Shown: piece by piece, positions 36,070 to 47,600 of the stretch
How positions within the stretch are numbered: position 1 is the first letter of the stretch
Layout of the letters: every line of letters starts with the position of its first letter
Assembly (NCBI GenBank): GCA_013433145.1
Contig: CM024188.1
Span: 6,795,001 to 6,859,000, forward strand
Direction: 5' to 3'
Length of the DNA stretch: 64,000 bases
From: Ascaris suum
Taxonomy: Eukaryota; Nematoda; Chromadorea; Rhabditida; Ascarididae
Made by a program: the position numbers and the translations under genes
The notes under the pieces: generated by a model
What the model was told of the DNA's origin: nothing
Databases searched by the model: none
The model's input: the letters and a program-made list of their open reading frames with translations, nothing else

Positions 36070-36207
36070 ATGAGCGGTTTCGCGTCGTCGCTGCTCAGCA
36101 AGCTGCAAGGAATCGTCGGAGGTAGCTCAGTGGCTTCCACGCTTCACTCATATGGTGCTCGTTCCGATGTTGCTGTTGCTGGTCCGTCTGGAGTCATCCA
36201 GCCGCAG
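36070..36207 (+). CDS. sli-1: Cbl exon 1 (start codon)
   Basis: 46 codons, beginning [14 protein letters not shown]. Donor CAG|gttcga. Less conserved than the rest; supported by phase and by an upstream tcagcag that may be a cis- or trans-splice acceptor. Confidence 0.8.
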
Positions 36208-39200
36208 GTTCGATCTCAAAGAAGCATTGCTGTAGAAAGTTTCGAGAACATCGCTTCACGACTATTGTGTTTTTAAACCTCGTCCCCCCTTTCTCTCTCT
36301 TTCCCCTCCCCCCTCCTCCTTTTTGTCGTATGTTTGCGAGCTCTGGCGCAATATGGAAAAGCAGTGGCGAAGGAGGTGAGAAGGTTCGCTTCTGTCGTAA
36401 TATATAACAGAACCTTTTAAGTGAGTAAGATTTCAAATTGCTGAGAATGGAACAAAAACGCTAACTCAGAAATGTAACGGGTTTTTTTTTTCTAGCAAGC
36501 TAAAGCATTAAGCAGGTTTAAGGTTAATGTACGAGGACGCTGTCTTTAGGTCTGCTGAGGGCAACTTGAACTGCACTCCGACTGAGTGGATGCATGCGAG
36601 GTTTCTGTTTGCACATTTGCCAGCGCTTTTTTGCCGAATTTACTGCATTGATCGGGAGTGCTTCTGGGAGGTCACTGTCAGAATTTGTTCTCGAAATGCT
36701 ATAAGAGGAATAAAACCGAATAATTTCATCGGCAATTGTTCTCCAAGTATATTAACCCATTGTTCGAAACATGTCGCGTTTTGCATGCATGCAGTGGAAG
36801 CGCTTTTCCGACATTATTAGAGTGCACTCTTCTTTTCTTGTTTTGTTTGCCCACATTGTTTTGTAGCTGTGATAACATTTCAGAAATGTGTACATCCAAC
36901 TCTCGTCAGAAAGGCATATTTTTTACTTGAAGGACTACCTCTTAGCTGTTTTGATTCTCTGCAGGGCGGTATGCTCTATTCCTCCTCCTTTGAAACATTC
37001 AAATTTAACACTTCCATAATGGATCAACTTTTTTTTAAAAGTTTTTGGCCGATGACTGCATAAGAGTAGCTCCGAAAATAGAAGAAAAAAATCGGTTCCG
37101 GGCATCAGTTTTAATGGCCAATATTCAGTTTTAAATTATCGTTCTGCATTAGTTCACTCTCTGTGAGAGATTAAATGGAGTGTTTCATTTTATCTTATTT
37201 ACAGGATAGACGAGCAATCGAAAAAACCTTCAAGCTAATGGATCATGTGGTGAAGCAATGTCAGCAACCAAGATTAAATCTAAAAAACTCCCGCCTTTTA
37301 TCCTTGATATTCTGCCTGATACATACCATCAGCTGACGCAAATATTCGTTAAGGATCCAAATTGCCTGAGGGAAAATATCTACTTGCAGCTGTTTTTGGA
37401 AAATGTGCAAGCAAAGTGCAAGCAGGTCGGTCTTAATTTCCACTTTAATTTGCTATCGGTAGCATCACGTTGTTCTTATTTCGTTTGAAATCAATTCGAG
37501 AAGCGTTTTTTTTTTTTTGCCTAGTGGATTGGGTGAACTGTTTGTGACTGGAACACTTGTGCAAAAGAGTGGACACTATACAACTGATAACAGTTATTGT
37601 TTACTTCATCGCAATTTTTCTACTCGATAAGTCTAACAGATTTGCTTAGTCTAGAATTTTAGTTTTTTCTAATAGTGCGTTACATTGGAGGGTTCTTTGT
37701 GCAGTAGTTCCAGTTCGCTGCGCTTAACCAGCCAACTGTTAGGCACCAAAAATCGTTTTTATTGTTTGTCAATAAGTTAAGAGTAACAGGCGCTGTTGGA
37801 GTGTTGCTGATTCAATATGACGATGCCTTAAATGCGCGCATACTTGCCAGATCCCATCGAAACAAATCTCTCCGAAGCATCGAAATTAACGTTCTCTCAT
37901 AGTTATAATGTCATATAGGCATTATGGCTGCGTCCACGGTGTAAAGATTCATCGTTATATCCCTAACATAAAAGAAGTGTCATAGCATCGTTAAAGTGAC
38001 ATTCATTTGCTACCTCAAAATTTGGAATGCTCGAAACGGCTTCGAGGAGAGCTGCTGTTGGGTCATTTTTGGGAGTGATGTTGTGTGATATCGGTTTGCA
38101 AGGGTGGCACGGTTTGTTTGCAACCTTAACAAGATTCACTCGCATTAGCCACATCGTGCCTCAGTGCCACTATAGAAATTGAGAGCCATAAGGCTTTAAT
38201 TAGCCACTTCCAGGCAATGGTGGATTTTCCTTCGATTCTTCTTTCCCATATATACTTTGTTTATTCAGTGTTGCGCTTATACTAAAAACAAAGATTTTCT
38301 TTCAACGTGACATGTGGCGATATTTTGCAGACGTTGAAGCTATTCAAGGAAGATCGAGATAGAATATTTGATGAACGGTCATCATCGCGCCGAAATTTGA
38401 CAAAACTCTCACTTATATTCTCACATATGCTGGCCGAACTGAAAGCCGAATTTCCGGACGGTCACTTTATTGGTGAAAACTTCAGGATTACAAAGAAGGA
38501 GGCGGATGCATTTTGGAAGAAATCATTTGGCAGCAAGTACGATGGTCTTTTTTAATCGCAACAAGTGATGGCTTATTTGTGTATGCTGGCTTCAATACTA
38601 ATCATCAGATGTTGTGCTAAATTTATCTAGCGCTTAATCGGTAAAAATCACGGGGTAATTCCTCGGCCTGAAAAAACTCAACAAAACATCACAGGTGTTC
38701 GTGTTTTCCAGATGAGTTTGCAGTTGTATTGCCTAGGGGACAAAGTTGTACTCAAGATCTCTGATTTATATCTTGGGATCTGTGATCATGTCGTTGTCAG
38801 AAGTGAAGAATCGTCGATCTCTGTATTCGGATTCCTCCTAAGTTCTCCAGGTTTCTCTGCTTCATTCCGCCCCTTTCCTTCCCACTAACTCTTTCGGAGA
38901 CAAGAAAAACCTCCATAATTCACGCTCGTGAGAACGTCAAGCGATGTTGTCCTGAGAACCTTTTTTTGAGTCGATAACTAAAATCTGGTCTTACGAGCCC
39001 ACCTGCTTTTAGAAACGCTAAAAAGTCTAAAACATTACTCGCGGCAGTTAATACCGTCTAGAAGAATGCTGCGCCTTTTTAGTAGGTGAAAAAAGGCGAC
39101 GTCTCTTCCTTGTGGCAGGTGTCGGGATGCTGTGACTTTTTTTTGTGTATGGGCATTGAGTCATTCTTCTATGGCTTGGTTTTAGCTCATTTTTGCCCCT

Positions 39201-42200
39201 TTCATCCCGTTTTTCTCTCCCCATTCGTTCTCCAATAATGCTTTGTCAGCGTCGTGCAGTGTCTTTCGAAAATTAGGCTGTGTCTTCTCCACACTTGTTT
39301 AGTGAGGATGAGCTTGTTCATCTTCATAGATGCGCTGTAGTTTATTTCACAAGTTACAGTTATTGGTATGCTCATGTGGAAGCGACCTAAAGCTCGTTGT
39401 GTGGCTGTTGGATGCATTCTCAAAACTTTTGGGGAAGGGAAGCATCACAGCGAATTGATTGGTTGTCGCAGGCAGAGCAAAAACAGTTATGTGCAGATTC
39501 TCCTCTCTCTTCCCTAGGAAAGTTTTGTTACACCTTTCAGCAAGAGCCGAAATACAGGTCGTTGGCGATACAGTTAACGTATTCAGCATTTGATGTTTAG
39601 TCTTTCTTCCCCTTTTTCGCAAATCCAAGTTTGCGTATTTACTCACCACTGTCCACATATATTTTTTAGGACAACCGTTCACTGGCTGGAGTTCAGGTCA
39701 GCGTTGAACAAGGTGCACAAGTTGAATACGGGTCTGGAAACGTTGGCGCTGAAGTCGACTATCGACCTCACAGTGAACGAATACATTTCCAATTTCGAGT
39801 TTGATGTTTTCACAAGGTATATTTTCACCTGTGTTCGTCATCTTTCGTTATTAGGTATTCTCATTAGAAATTCCTATGCAAATTGACTTCTTTCTTGTCT
39901 TGCGACGGAATATGCAATCAGTAATATGGAAGAATATGGAAAAGAGTTGCGTCGATAATTTTAACGAGCATTTCACTTACTTTCTAAGTTGATAATAAAA
40001 AGCAACAAAAAAAAAGAAATAACGCAGAGACTCGGCTTTCCCTACAGGCAGCTTTGTTATATCCTTCAACCAGGGCAAATCTGTGGGTCGCTGGTGGTAT
40101 AGTTTATGTATTCTACTTCGTGCCAAGGTCGAAGGTGGCCTTGCATGATTAGGTTATGAGCATTTGCCGACGTCACTAGTAATGCTGTCGTGCAGTCTGC
40201 GATCTACGCGCTGCGCGCATATTAAGGTGTTACAGTGAATGCTTTATAAGTAACAACATAACTCAACCAGTCCCAGAAGTGAGTTGGCTTTTTGCCGTCA
40301 TTAGGGCTTATAAGAAACCCTTCGAGCCTGCAGCAGTATTGTTGTTTGGTCATCTTATCAGTGAACCGGTGATTTCGAGGTTGTCAACTGTTCTCTAAAA
40401 TTACTTCACAAAAACGATAAGTCATCAACAATGTTATCCTGTTCAGATTATTCCCTCTACATTTTTATGTAATCCAATAGCAGAGCTCAAAGAATTTGCT
40501 ATTTTTGTGTTGGCAGGTGGAAAGTGTTGCTAGAGAATTTGGCGTAATGTGAATGCAGATTTGTTCGTATTTAATGCTTTAAGGTTATTCCAACCTTGGT
40601 GTACACTTCTTCGTAATTGGCAACTGTTGGCTGTTACGCATCCTGGATATGTTGCGTTCCTGACGTATGATGAAGTCAAGCAAAAGCTACAGAAATATAC
40701 GAATAAACCTGGAAGGTAATCCACTTCATCGTCAGAATGTTCTTTGATGCACTCAGTCTGGGCTTTCTTGTGTTCCGCTTGCCGAGGATTTATTTATTTT
40801 TCGTGCTGTTTCAGCTGAGATTACCAGCAGATACGCTTATGATTCTTATGCGAGTAATAATTTATTATTTTTACAGTTACGTATTTCGCTTGTCCTGTAC
40901 GAGGTTAGGGCAGTGGGCTGTCGGCTATGTGGCACCTGACGGTAAAATCTACCAGACAATTCCTCAGAACAAGTCACTTATACAAGCTCTTGTGGACGGC
41001 AGTCGAGAAGGATTGTAAGTTCTGTTTTGCTGGAAGAGTTCGCTTTATTTCATCTCATCATGTGGGGAGTGATTCTTATCAAAAATCGGTTGGACCACAT
41101 TAAGGTTACTTCGTTCGACACTTTTTTATTCAACAGGAGTTTATTCGTGGCAATTTGCTCAGTTTCCCACTGGGCATCTTTCCCCATCTTCTTCACTATT
41201 TCAAATGCTTGAAGGTCAGGTCCGGAATCAGCAGGAATAAACTGCACAGTTTTACAGCCTATCTTTAAAAGTGTTCTATCCGCTTAGCTATCCGCAAAAT
41301 TGTCTCCTTATCTACTAGACTGGCCATCCTGTCTACGTTTTGAATTGTTATATGGAGAATTTGTAAATGAAAACAGATACAAACGTTTGAATGAAATGCA
41401 GCGTTTTCGATGATCCCTATAGTTCTCAATCCTTTCTTCAATTTGGCCATGCATGTTTGTATTCTCTTTGCGGATTTCGAGGATTTTTGTTTTGGAAAAA
41501 TTGTTTTAGTTATCGTTATCCCGATGGGAGGCCTGTGAATCCGGATCTAACTCATGCCCTTCAGCCTACACCCGAAGGGCATTTGAAAGTGAGTGATGTT
41601 TCATGTTGATCTTTCATTTGCTTCTCACTGTCGTCCCAAGTAATTAGCGAAAAATTTTCACTGCACTATAATCAGTGCATGATCAACCGCGGAGTTCGTT
41701 TGCACTAGTGAATTTGTGAAGGGACGTCTTCCAATGGCTGTGCAGAATGCCAGAGTGAAGTTTTTAATGAAAGTTTCGCCGACGAGGATTCCGAGGTATT
41801 CTCTGCTCTCCGCGTTGACTACAAATTCATCTATGAAGATTTCTTTGAGTGACCGAGACCCAAGATCGCAGCTCATGAGAGAAGATATGAATGGGATTCA
41901 TTCGTCTTTTCTCTCAAATTGTGGAAAACGTCCTAATAGGTCAAGAGAAAGGTTATTGCGATTATGTGAATAACCGTGTTTTTAATATGATTTCTGCAGC
42001 CCTTCGTCGGTGGCAAACGGTAGCGTTGGCAGTGAGTCGATCTCCAATATTTTCGCCGATATCCACGAAATTTAAGAATTCGACGTTCTGAACTCGTTTA
42101 CCTCATCTGGCATAAGGGTGGTATTAGAACATCTTGTATTTTGTTTGGTCATGTCGAAACCTCGATTACACCATTATAGGTGACACCAGAACAATACCAA

Positions 42201-44661
42201 ATTTATTGCGAGATGGGAACAACATTCGAAATGTGCAAAATTTGTGCGGAAAATAACAAGAACGTCAAATTGGAACCTTGTGGCCACCTGCTGTGCACTC
42301 CATGCCTTCAGAGTTGGCAGGTGAGTCAGCACTTGCTCGATGTCTTTGCCAGGAGTGCTTACCGAACTGTGGCGAGATGAGTCACGGAACGTCATCAGAA
42401 GATTGGAAGGTGCAAACCAGTTGCAACTGATGAACAAGAAATTTCGTCACTGCTGTATTTCGGAATGATAACCGTTTAGTCTGAAAAGCTCCGTGGGGAA
42501 CCTGAAAGGGAGGGATGAGAACTAGAAAGTAGTCACTTAATTTTCCACTCCCAGCTGCGTTGTGAGGTTTCTCCATATGCTGAAAACTTATGCTGTCATG
42601 GTACTGATTGGAATTTTGATTGCTGTAGTTGCTTGGAGTTCTATTGTTGTGATTTCTGCTTCTCCGCTGGCAGCTTTTCCAATCGCGTCACGTCGATTAT
42701 GATTGCAACTAGTCTTCGGTCTGACGTGCACCAACTACTTAAAAATGACAGCCACATTTATTTTCGTCGAACCTTATCGCCTTGCATGATGGGTCCCTCA
42801 AAGTTGTTTTGAATTATTGTGCTCTTCGAATTATTGCTTATTCGGAGCTTTTTCTTATGCTGTTTCCTACTGATAGAAGCTGAAAGCAATTAGAGTAACT
42901 TCAAATGCTTTCCGAACTCGAGTGCTCAGGGCAAAAAAATGCGAGTTGACGAAGCTTCCTTAATTTTTGCGTCAGACTTCTTTGTTATATATGAAAATTG
43001 GAAAGCAATATTTCCACCAGGTTTCATGCAGAAACGTGTGGTATGTGCCTGGCTCAAGTCTTAGTTTCAAGGGCTGTCACATACTGGTTATTTGTTCTTA
43101 AGGAAGTGTTTGCGGCAAGTACGAGATATTCATGTTGTAACTATCACACACTTCTTAGAGGTGCATTCTTGTTCATAAGGAGGTTTTAAGGAGTCAGATG
43201 GTGGCAGTACGTGTCCATTTTGTCGCTGTGAAATTAAAGGAACAGAGAAAGTAATTATCGACTCGTTCGACTCGGCGGAGACCAAGAAAAGAGCAGGATA
43301 TGAGACGTTAATAGACGCCAACACAATGGAGAACGTTCGTGCTTCTTTTCTTGTTTTTTCTTCATATTGGAAATTATGCTGTTTAAACGCTTCATATGTG
43401 AGCACTGGTATTGCTTATTTGAAAACAAGCAGCAGTGACATGGCATTGTTTATAGAGAAAGAAATCGAATGAATCGAACCATTTTTAAGGTCGGATGAAA
43501 GCATTAGCGAAACTGCATATTGATTTATTGGAGTGTTGGTTTTCGCTGTGTAATTTTGGGATCGTTTATCCCTTCCGAGAGGCATTTTTCATTGTTACAT
43601 GGCTGATCGTCAAGGCTGTTGTGCTTAAGAGTCCCAGAGTTCCAATTTTTGTGAGGTCCACAGAGATACTGATGAAAATGTCGGTGCTGGTGTTCGGATT
43701 GTCCCCTCCTTCCTGGTAATGTTCTTCTTAGGGAGACAAGTATAGCAAGTAAACAAAGACTTGGCATATAGTTACTTTACTTTATGATTGGTTTGTAGCG
43801 CCAAACATGGCCACCACAGACGGATATTGGACCACCGCGACTGGCACCACCGCCTCTGCCACCAAGGCGCGAGTCGCCCTCGGAGGGTAGCACACCGTCG
43901 ATGTCTCACAGGCACATCGCGCCCACGATGAACACCCTTGATTCGGGAAAACCCATGTCGGTTGCTCCTGAACTAAGTCGTCCGTCGGTAATGCTACCTG
44001 TATGCTCTCCTTAGAAAATATAACACGTGAGTCAGTGAAACGTTGAGTTAGGTTCATTGCAGAGCAGGGTTGTTTCCATAATATTTAGCTCTTTCTCAAC
44101 TGTGAGTAAAATAATGTGCATTTAGCGCGTCGGTAAGTTAGGTTATCCTCAGTAGAAGCCATAACCGATAAACCTGAATCAAAAATAATTCTTTGAAATG
44201 TCGCTGAGCTTTCATAAGTTCATCGACAAGTGTTTCGTTGGATCGGATCCATTCACCTCATTTCTTTATGAATTTTTCGTTTGTATTCTACAGCTGCTTG
44301 CCGAAGAGAGCTCTCTGTTAGATGTTTTGATCGCTATTTAGCGGTGCGAAGTTTTTTTACTGCATAAGAGAATGTTAGCGCCCATAATTTCGCGACTATT
44401 TGGGTTGATTCGTCTCATGCGGTTTATAACAAACAGCATCACTTTTACGTTTATTTATGTACGGCCCGGCGTAACTATCCCGACGTTTTTTTGATCGACG
44501 CCCTTCGGACATTTTGTTTTCCACAGGCGATGATCCGTGAAGTATCTGCTTCGAATGTCGGTATTAGGAGCGATCCACCTTATGTTAACGTCGTTAATGG
44601 AAGTGTGGTGCGCAATGCCGAAGAGTTACAATATGTGAACACATCGGCAATCCATGGATAG
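36070..44661 (+). CDS. sli-1: Cbl-family E3 ubiquitin ligase (SLI-1 type), 11 exons
   Basis: Cbl proteins bind phosphotyrosine on activated receptor tyrosine kinases and ubiquitinate them; nematode SLI-1 dampens EGFR/LET-23 signalling. Exons: 36070-36207, 37205-37425, 38331-38536, 39670-39816, 40584-40715, 40877-41014, 41510-41588, 42180-42320, 43191-43334, 43799-43987, 44527-44661. With one missing base restored in exon 2 the product is 556 residues, near my recollection of C. elegans SLI-1 (about 580). The TKB domain (four-helix bundle, EF hand, SH2) covers about residues 47-350, with SH2 Arg286 in [11 protein letters not shown]. The linker (Y360, Y363) and RING (C373, C376, C388, H390, C393, C396, C409, C412; E2-contact Ile375 and Trp400) are intact. 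PPPLPPRR (466-473) is an SH3 ligand. YVN motifs lie at 531 and 548. No UBA domain is visible. The start is the first ATG of exon 1; the N-terminal 46 residues are Ser/Gly-rich. Confidence 0.97.
37205..37425 (+). CDS. sli-1: Cbl exon 2 (four-helix bundle; one-base deletion)
   Basis: Acceptor atttacag, donor CAG|gtcggt. Encodes [19 protein letters not shown], then NLKN in one frame and [15 protein letters not shown] in the next. A C appears to be missing from the CCC at 37290-37292. As written, translation would stop at the TGA at 37334. Confidence 0.95.
38331..38536 (+). CDS. sli-1: Cbl exon 3 (four-helix bundle to EF hand)
   Basis: Acceptor ttttgcag, donor GCAA|gtacga. Encodes [20 protein letters not shown], nearly identical to human CBL, then [19 protein letters not shown]. 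Confidence 0.97.
39670..39816 (+). CDS. sli-1: Cbl exon 4 (EF hand)
   Basis: Acceptor ttttttag, donor ACAAG|gtatat. Encodes [20 protein letters not shown] and FEFDVFTR, matching the CBL EF hand. Confidence 0.97.
40584..40715 (+). CDS. sli-1: Cbl exon 5 (SH2 start)
   Basis: Acceptor gctttaag, donor GGAAG|gtaatc. Encodes [12 protein letters not shown] and [18 protein letters not shown]. Confidence 0.97.
40877..41014 (+). CDS. sli-1: Cbl exon 6 (SH2 core)
   Basis: Acceptor tttttacag, donor GATT|gtaagt. Encodes [18 protein letters not shown], with the phosphotyrosine-binding Arg and the Gly equivalent to human G306 both present. Confidence 0.98.
41510..41588 (+). CDS. sli-1: Cbl exon 7 (SH2 end)
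   Basis: Acceptor tgttttag, donor AAA|gtgagt. Encodes [18 protein letters not shown] and PTPEGHLK. Confidence 0.97.
42180..42320 (+). CDS. sli-1: Cbl exon 8 (linker and RING, first half)
   Basis: Acceptor cattatag, donor CAG|gtgagt. Encodes [20 protein letters not shown] and [16 protein letters not shown]. Confidence 0.98.
43191..43334 (+). CDS. sli-1: Cbl exon 9 (RING, second half)
   Basis: Acceptor gttttaag. Encodes [19 protein letters not shown], completing the RING. The donor at GAAC|gttcgt keeps phase 0 but is unorthodox; the other nearby GT (43307) would break the frame into exon 10. Confidence 0.85.
43799..43987 (+). CDS. sli-1: Cbl exon 10 (proline-rich)
   Basis: Acceptor gtttgtag, donor TCG|gtaatg. 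Encodes [19 protein letters not shown], a class II SH3 ligand of the type found in SLI-1/Cbl tails. Confidence 0.93.
44527..44661 (+). CDS. sli-1: Cbl exon 11 (C-terminus and stop)
   Basis: Acceptor tttccacag. Encodes 44 residues with DPPYVNVV and ELQYVNTS and ends at TAG 44659-44661. No AATAAA is seen in the following ~700 bases. Confidence 0.92.
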   Translation, partial: AMIREVSASNVGIRSDPPYVNVVNGSVVRNAEELQYVNTSAIHG

Positions 44662-47600
44662 GTAGGTTACGCGTATGCCTATTTGGAACATTTGGTGAAT
44701 TGATGCAAGAATGAGTAAGGTTGCTGCAAAGGGGTTTATGGTCGAGGAGGTAGGAGAGGCATGGCAGCATACTTTGTTGCTTTTTTTACAACGAGGGAAG
44801 GAAGAGGGCGGTGTCCTTACCTAGGAGGGTGGCAAATCCTGATCCCCTCTTTGGTCTGTTGCACATCCGTACAGCATATTATTGCTACTTTATCTTGCCT
44901 CGTATAGTTTTCCCTACGCGGGTACTCACGTTTAATTTGCACTTAATTGTAGCCGTGCGCTCAAGAAGGTAGTTGTTTTTGGTTCACGCAGAGATCTACG
45001 TAGTCTTGGCCTCCAGTTCTTCGAACAAAGCGAATTTCTTACCCCTGCAAAGCTTTTCAGGAGAAAGTTATTTGCTGGTTTTTCTTTTGCTAGCTGATTC
45101 ATACGAAACCGGGATTCACGCACATCGCGGATGTTTTCTTTCTGATCCTGCCGACCTCAAAACTGCTACCACAGTATTTCTTCAATTTGTTCATCGATCT
45201 CGTTCACATGAGATTTTGGGCATATTTTGGGCATTTTCTAAATTCTCAATAACAGAAGCCTTAATGGTGGGAGCGTTTTTAGAAACAAACATATCTTATA
45301 TCTGCTGAAGTCCGTTTGTAGTTGCTCCCTTGTTTGCCGTGCACCCAGCTCACACATGATGTATTAATTTTGAAGATGCAAGGACAGAGAGAGAGATGGA
45401 TAACGGAGTGGTTGCAATTTATGTTTAGCCATCTCGTTGAGCGTTAATTGATTCAGCTACAGCTGGACACATTTGACCTGCCGGCAGAGCTTTCGCTATC
45501 AAGGAGTTTACATATAGCAAATGGTGCTATTTTAGTTGTTTGCATCGCCAGTGATTGTCGACTTGTATGAGAATATATTGTGAAGTGAGGCCGTTCGAAT
45601 TGGATCAGTGCCATGCACGATGGGCTCGCAGGTGGACGATCATCTCAGCATCCCTTCCATATTCCCCTTCTTCGAGCCAACGATTCGTTCTGTTAACGCA
45701 TTATCTTGTGCCTAATTTCTCAATCGTTTCTTAAGTATGCTTCGTCTTCGCGTCTCATCTGCAGCTTTTATTGATTCTATGGTGATTCTAAAATTTTAAA
45801 TTCATTCCCGAAATAACAGTCTCCATGATTGAAACGCTCACTGAAGCAGATGTTGTTGATATGTTTGTGACCGTCGAGTTTTTGACTTCGATTAGATGCA
45901 ACAAGAGATTATGATGAATTACATCCCAAAAATTGCATTGAAGGAAAGGTTCTTGTGCGTTGGAAACTTTCGGAAGAGAATTATTCTCGGGTTGTTATGC
46001 TCATGTAAGTGGCGATAAGCTGGAAGGGCCAATTCGTCAACAGGAGTGAAGTGTGCAAAATTGCGCGTTGATATTTTAACGGGGCCGACCACCCGTAAAG
46101 ACCTGCGGTACGTTCGTTTTCTTCCACCTTGATCGGTGTAGGATGAAAAACTATTCAGTGTAAAATGCTCATAAACTTCCAGTTTTACGGGTTGACGCAA
46201 AAGTTCTTCCCTAAACTCTGCTCCATCATAAAACAAAAACAAGTGGAAAGGTTTAGCTAATTGATTTGCCGCTCTCAAGAGTGTTGATGGGTTATTTTAA
46301 ATAGGATTCTACGTGGCGTTCATCTGTATTGATGAATGCTTGCACTGGTCCGGATGTTGGCCACTATTTCCTTTCAGCTGAACTTCGTGCAAAGACTTTT
46401 GGGTCATCCTGTGAATATTGGTAATCTTTGTCAAAGCTGGTGGATCTGCACGAAACAAGGTACAGGAATTTTGCCACTGGTTTACATTGCACCAGTCACA
46501 ATTTCATATCTGTGGATTCAATAGACCTTGAGTAGAAACTGCGTTAAAGATAAACAGATACACGCGCATACGTAAGGAGACGACGTTATGAGCGTTTTGC
46601 AAAGCGGGTCAAAGCGGTTGATTTTGAAAGCCTCGCAAGAATAGGTTTTAATTGTCCGGCAACTTTTTTCTTTAAATTGCATCAACAGATCCCTTTCCCT
46701 CCTCTCTTCGCTTCCCGTCCTCTCTAGTGGTTGTTGAAGGCATGTGTACTCGATGAAAACGTGATAAGCACCTGGTAATGGGCGTATGAAGAAGTCTGGG
46801 ATAAGGAAGAATGCGGTAGAATTTCCCAAATTCGATTGCTGATAAGGCAAGACTGTTATTTACACTTGCTTTTGAGTTGATGTTTGTTGCAGGATAAGGG
46901 TTCTGAATATGGTCGGGAAAATAGAAAAAGTAGCTTCGAACATCTCACTGAGTGAAACGGACAAAAAGAATTTACTTTTAGTGTGATACTTCGTTCACGT
47001 TCACGAGGTTGGTGCATAAATTTTGTACTTTCAATACGCGTCCAGATTTTTTATTGTCTAAATGGCTTCTTGCCGCTGATAGTTGTGATGAACCGTTAAT
47101 ATGGCACATTTTTACGTCGAGTTTGCTTGACTGTTGTTTTGACGTTCAACTTCCATCGTAAAACTTTTGCCGTCTTCAAATCACATTACTTTGGGATGGG
47201 GGGAACGAAGAGGTGAGTTTTGCATCCATTTGGGTGGTGCTATATGTGAACGTTTTGATATAAAGAGTGTTAACGCCAGCGTTATTAATAAAATGTTGCT
47301 TGTTTGTTTTCGGCTTCTATATGTGCTCAATCGCCTATATTCTTTTAATTGGCTCGGAATTTCTGTACAACCCTCTTATTGCTGAACATTTCTTTTTTTT
47401 TTTTCTTTTTTTTCAACGCCTTTTATTATGCAATGTTCTTTCGGGAAGGAACTTCATTTAATCGGCGGCTGGTCACGTTTCATTTATTCTATTTCGATGT
47501 CTATGGACTTGAAAAAAACTCAGTGATTGTTTTTTTTTCGTATGCTCTTTGTGCTACCTTAGGCGTTAAGACAAAAGGGCAGGAATTTTCAGTAAGTTTT

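Noticed and set aside
41658..41876. Minus-strand ORF inside Cbl intron 7 that looked retroelement-like
   Set aside because: No RT or endonuclease motif in order; open on both strands, so chance cannot be excluded.
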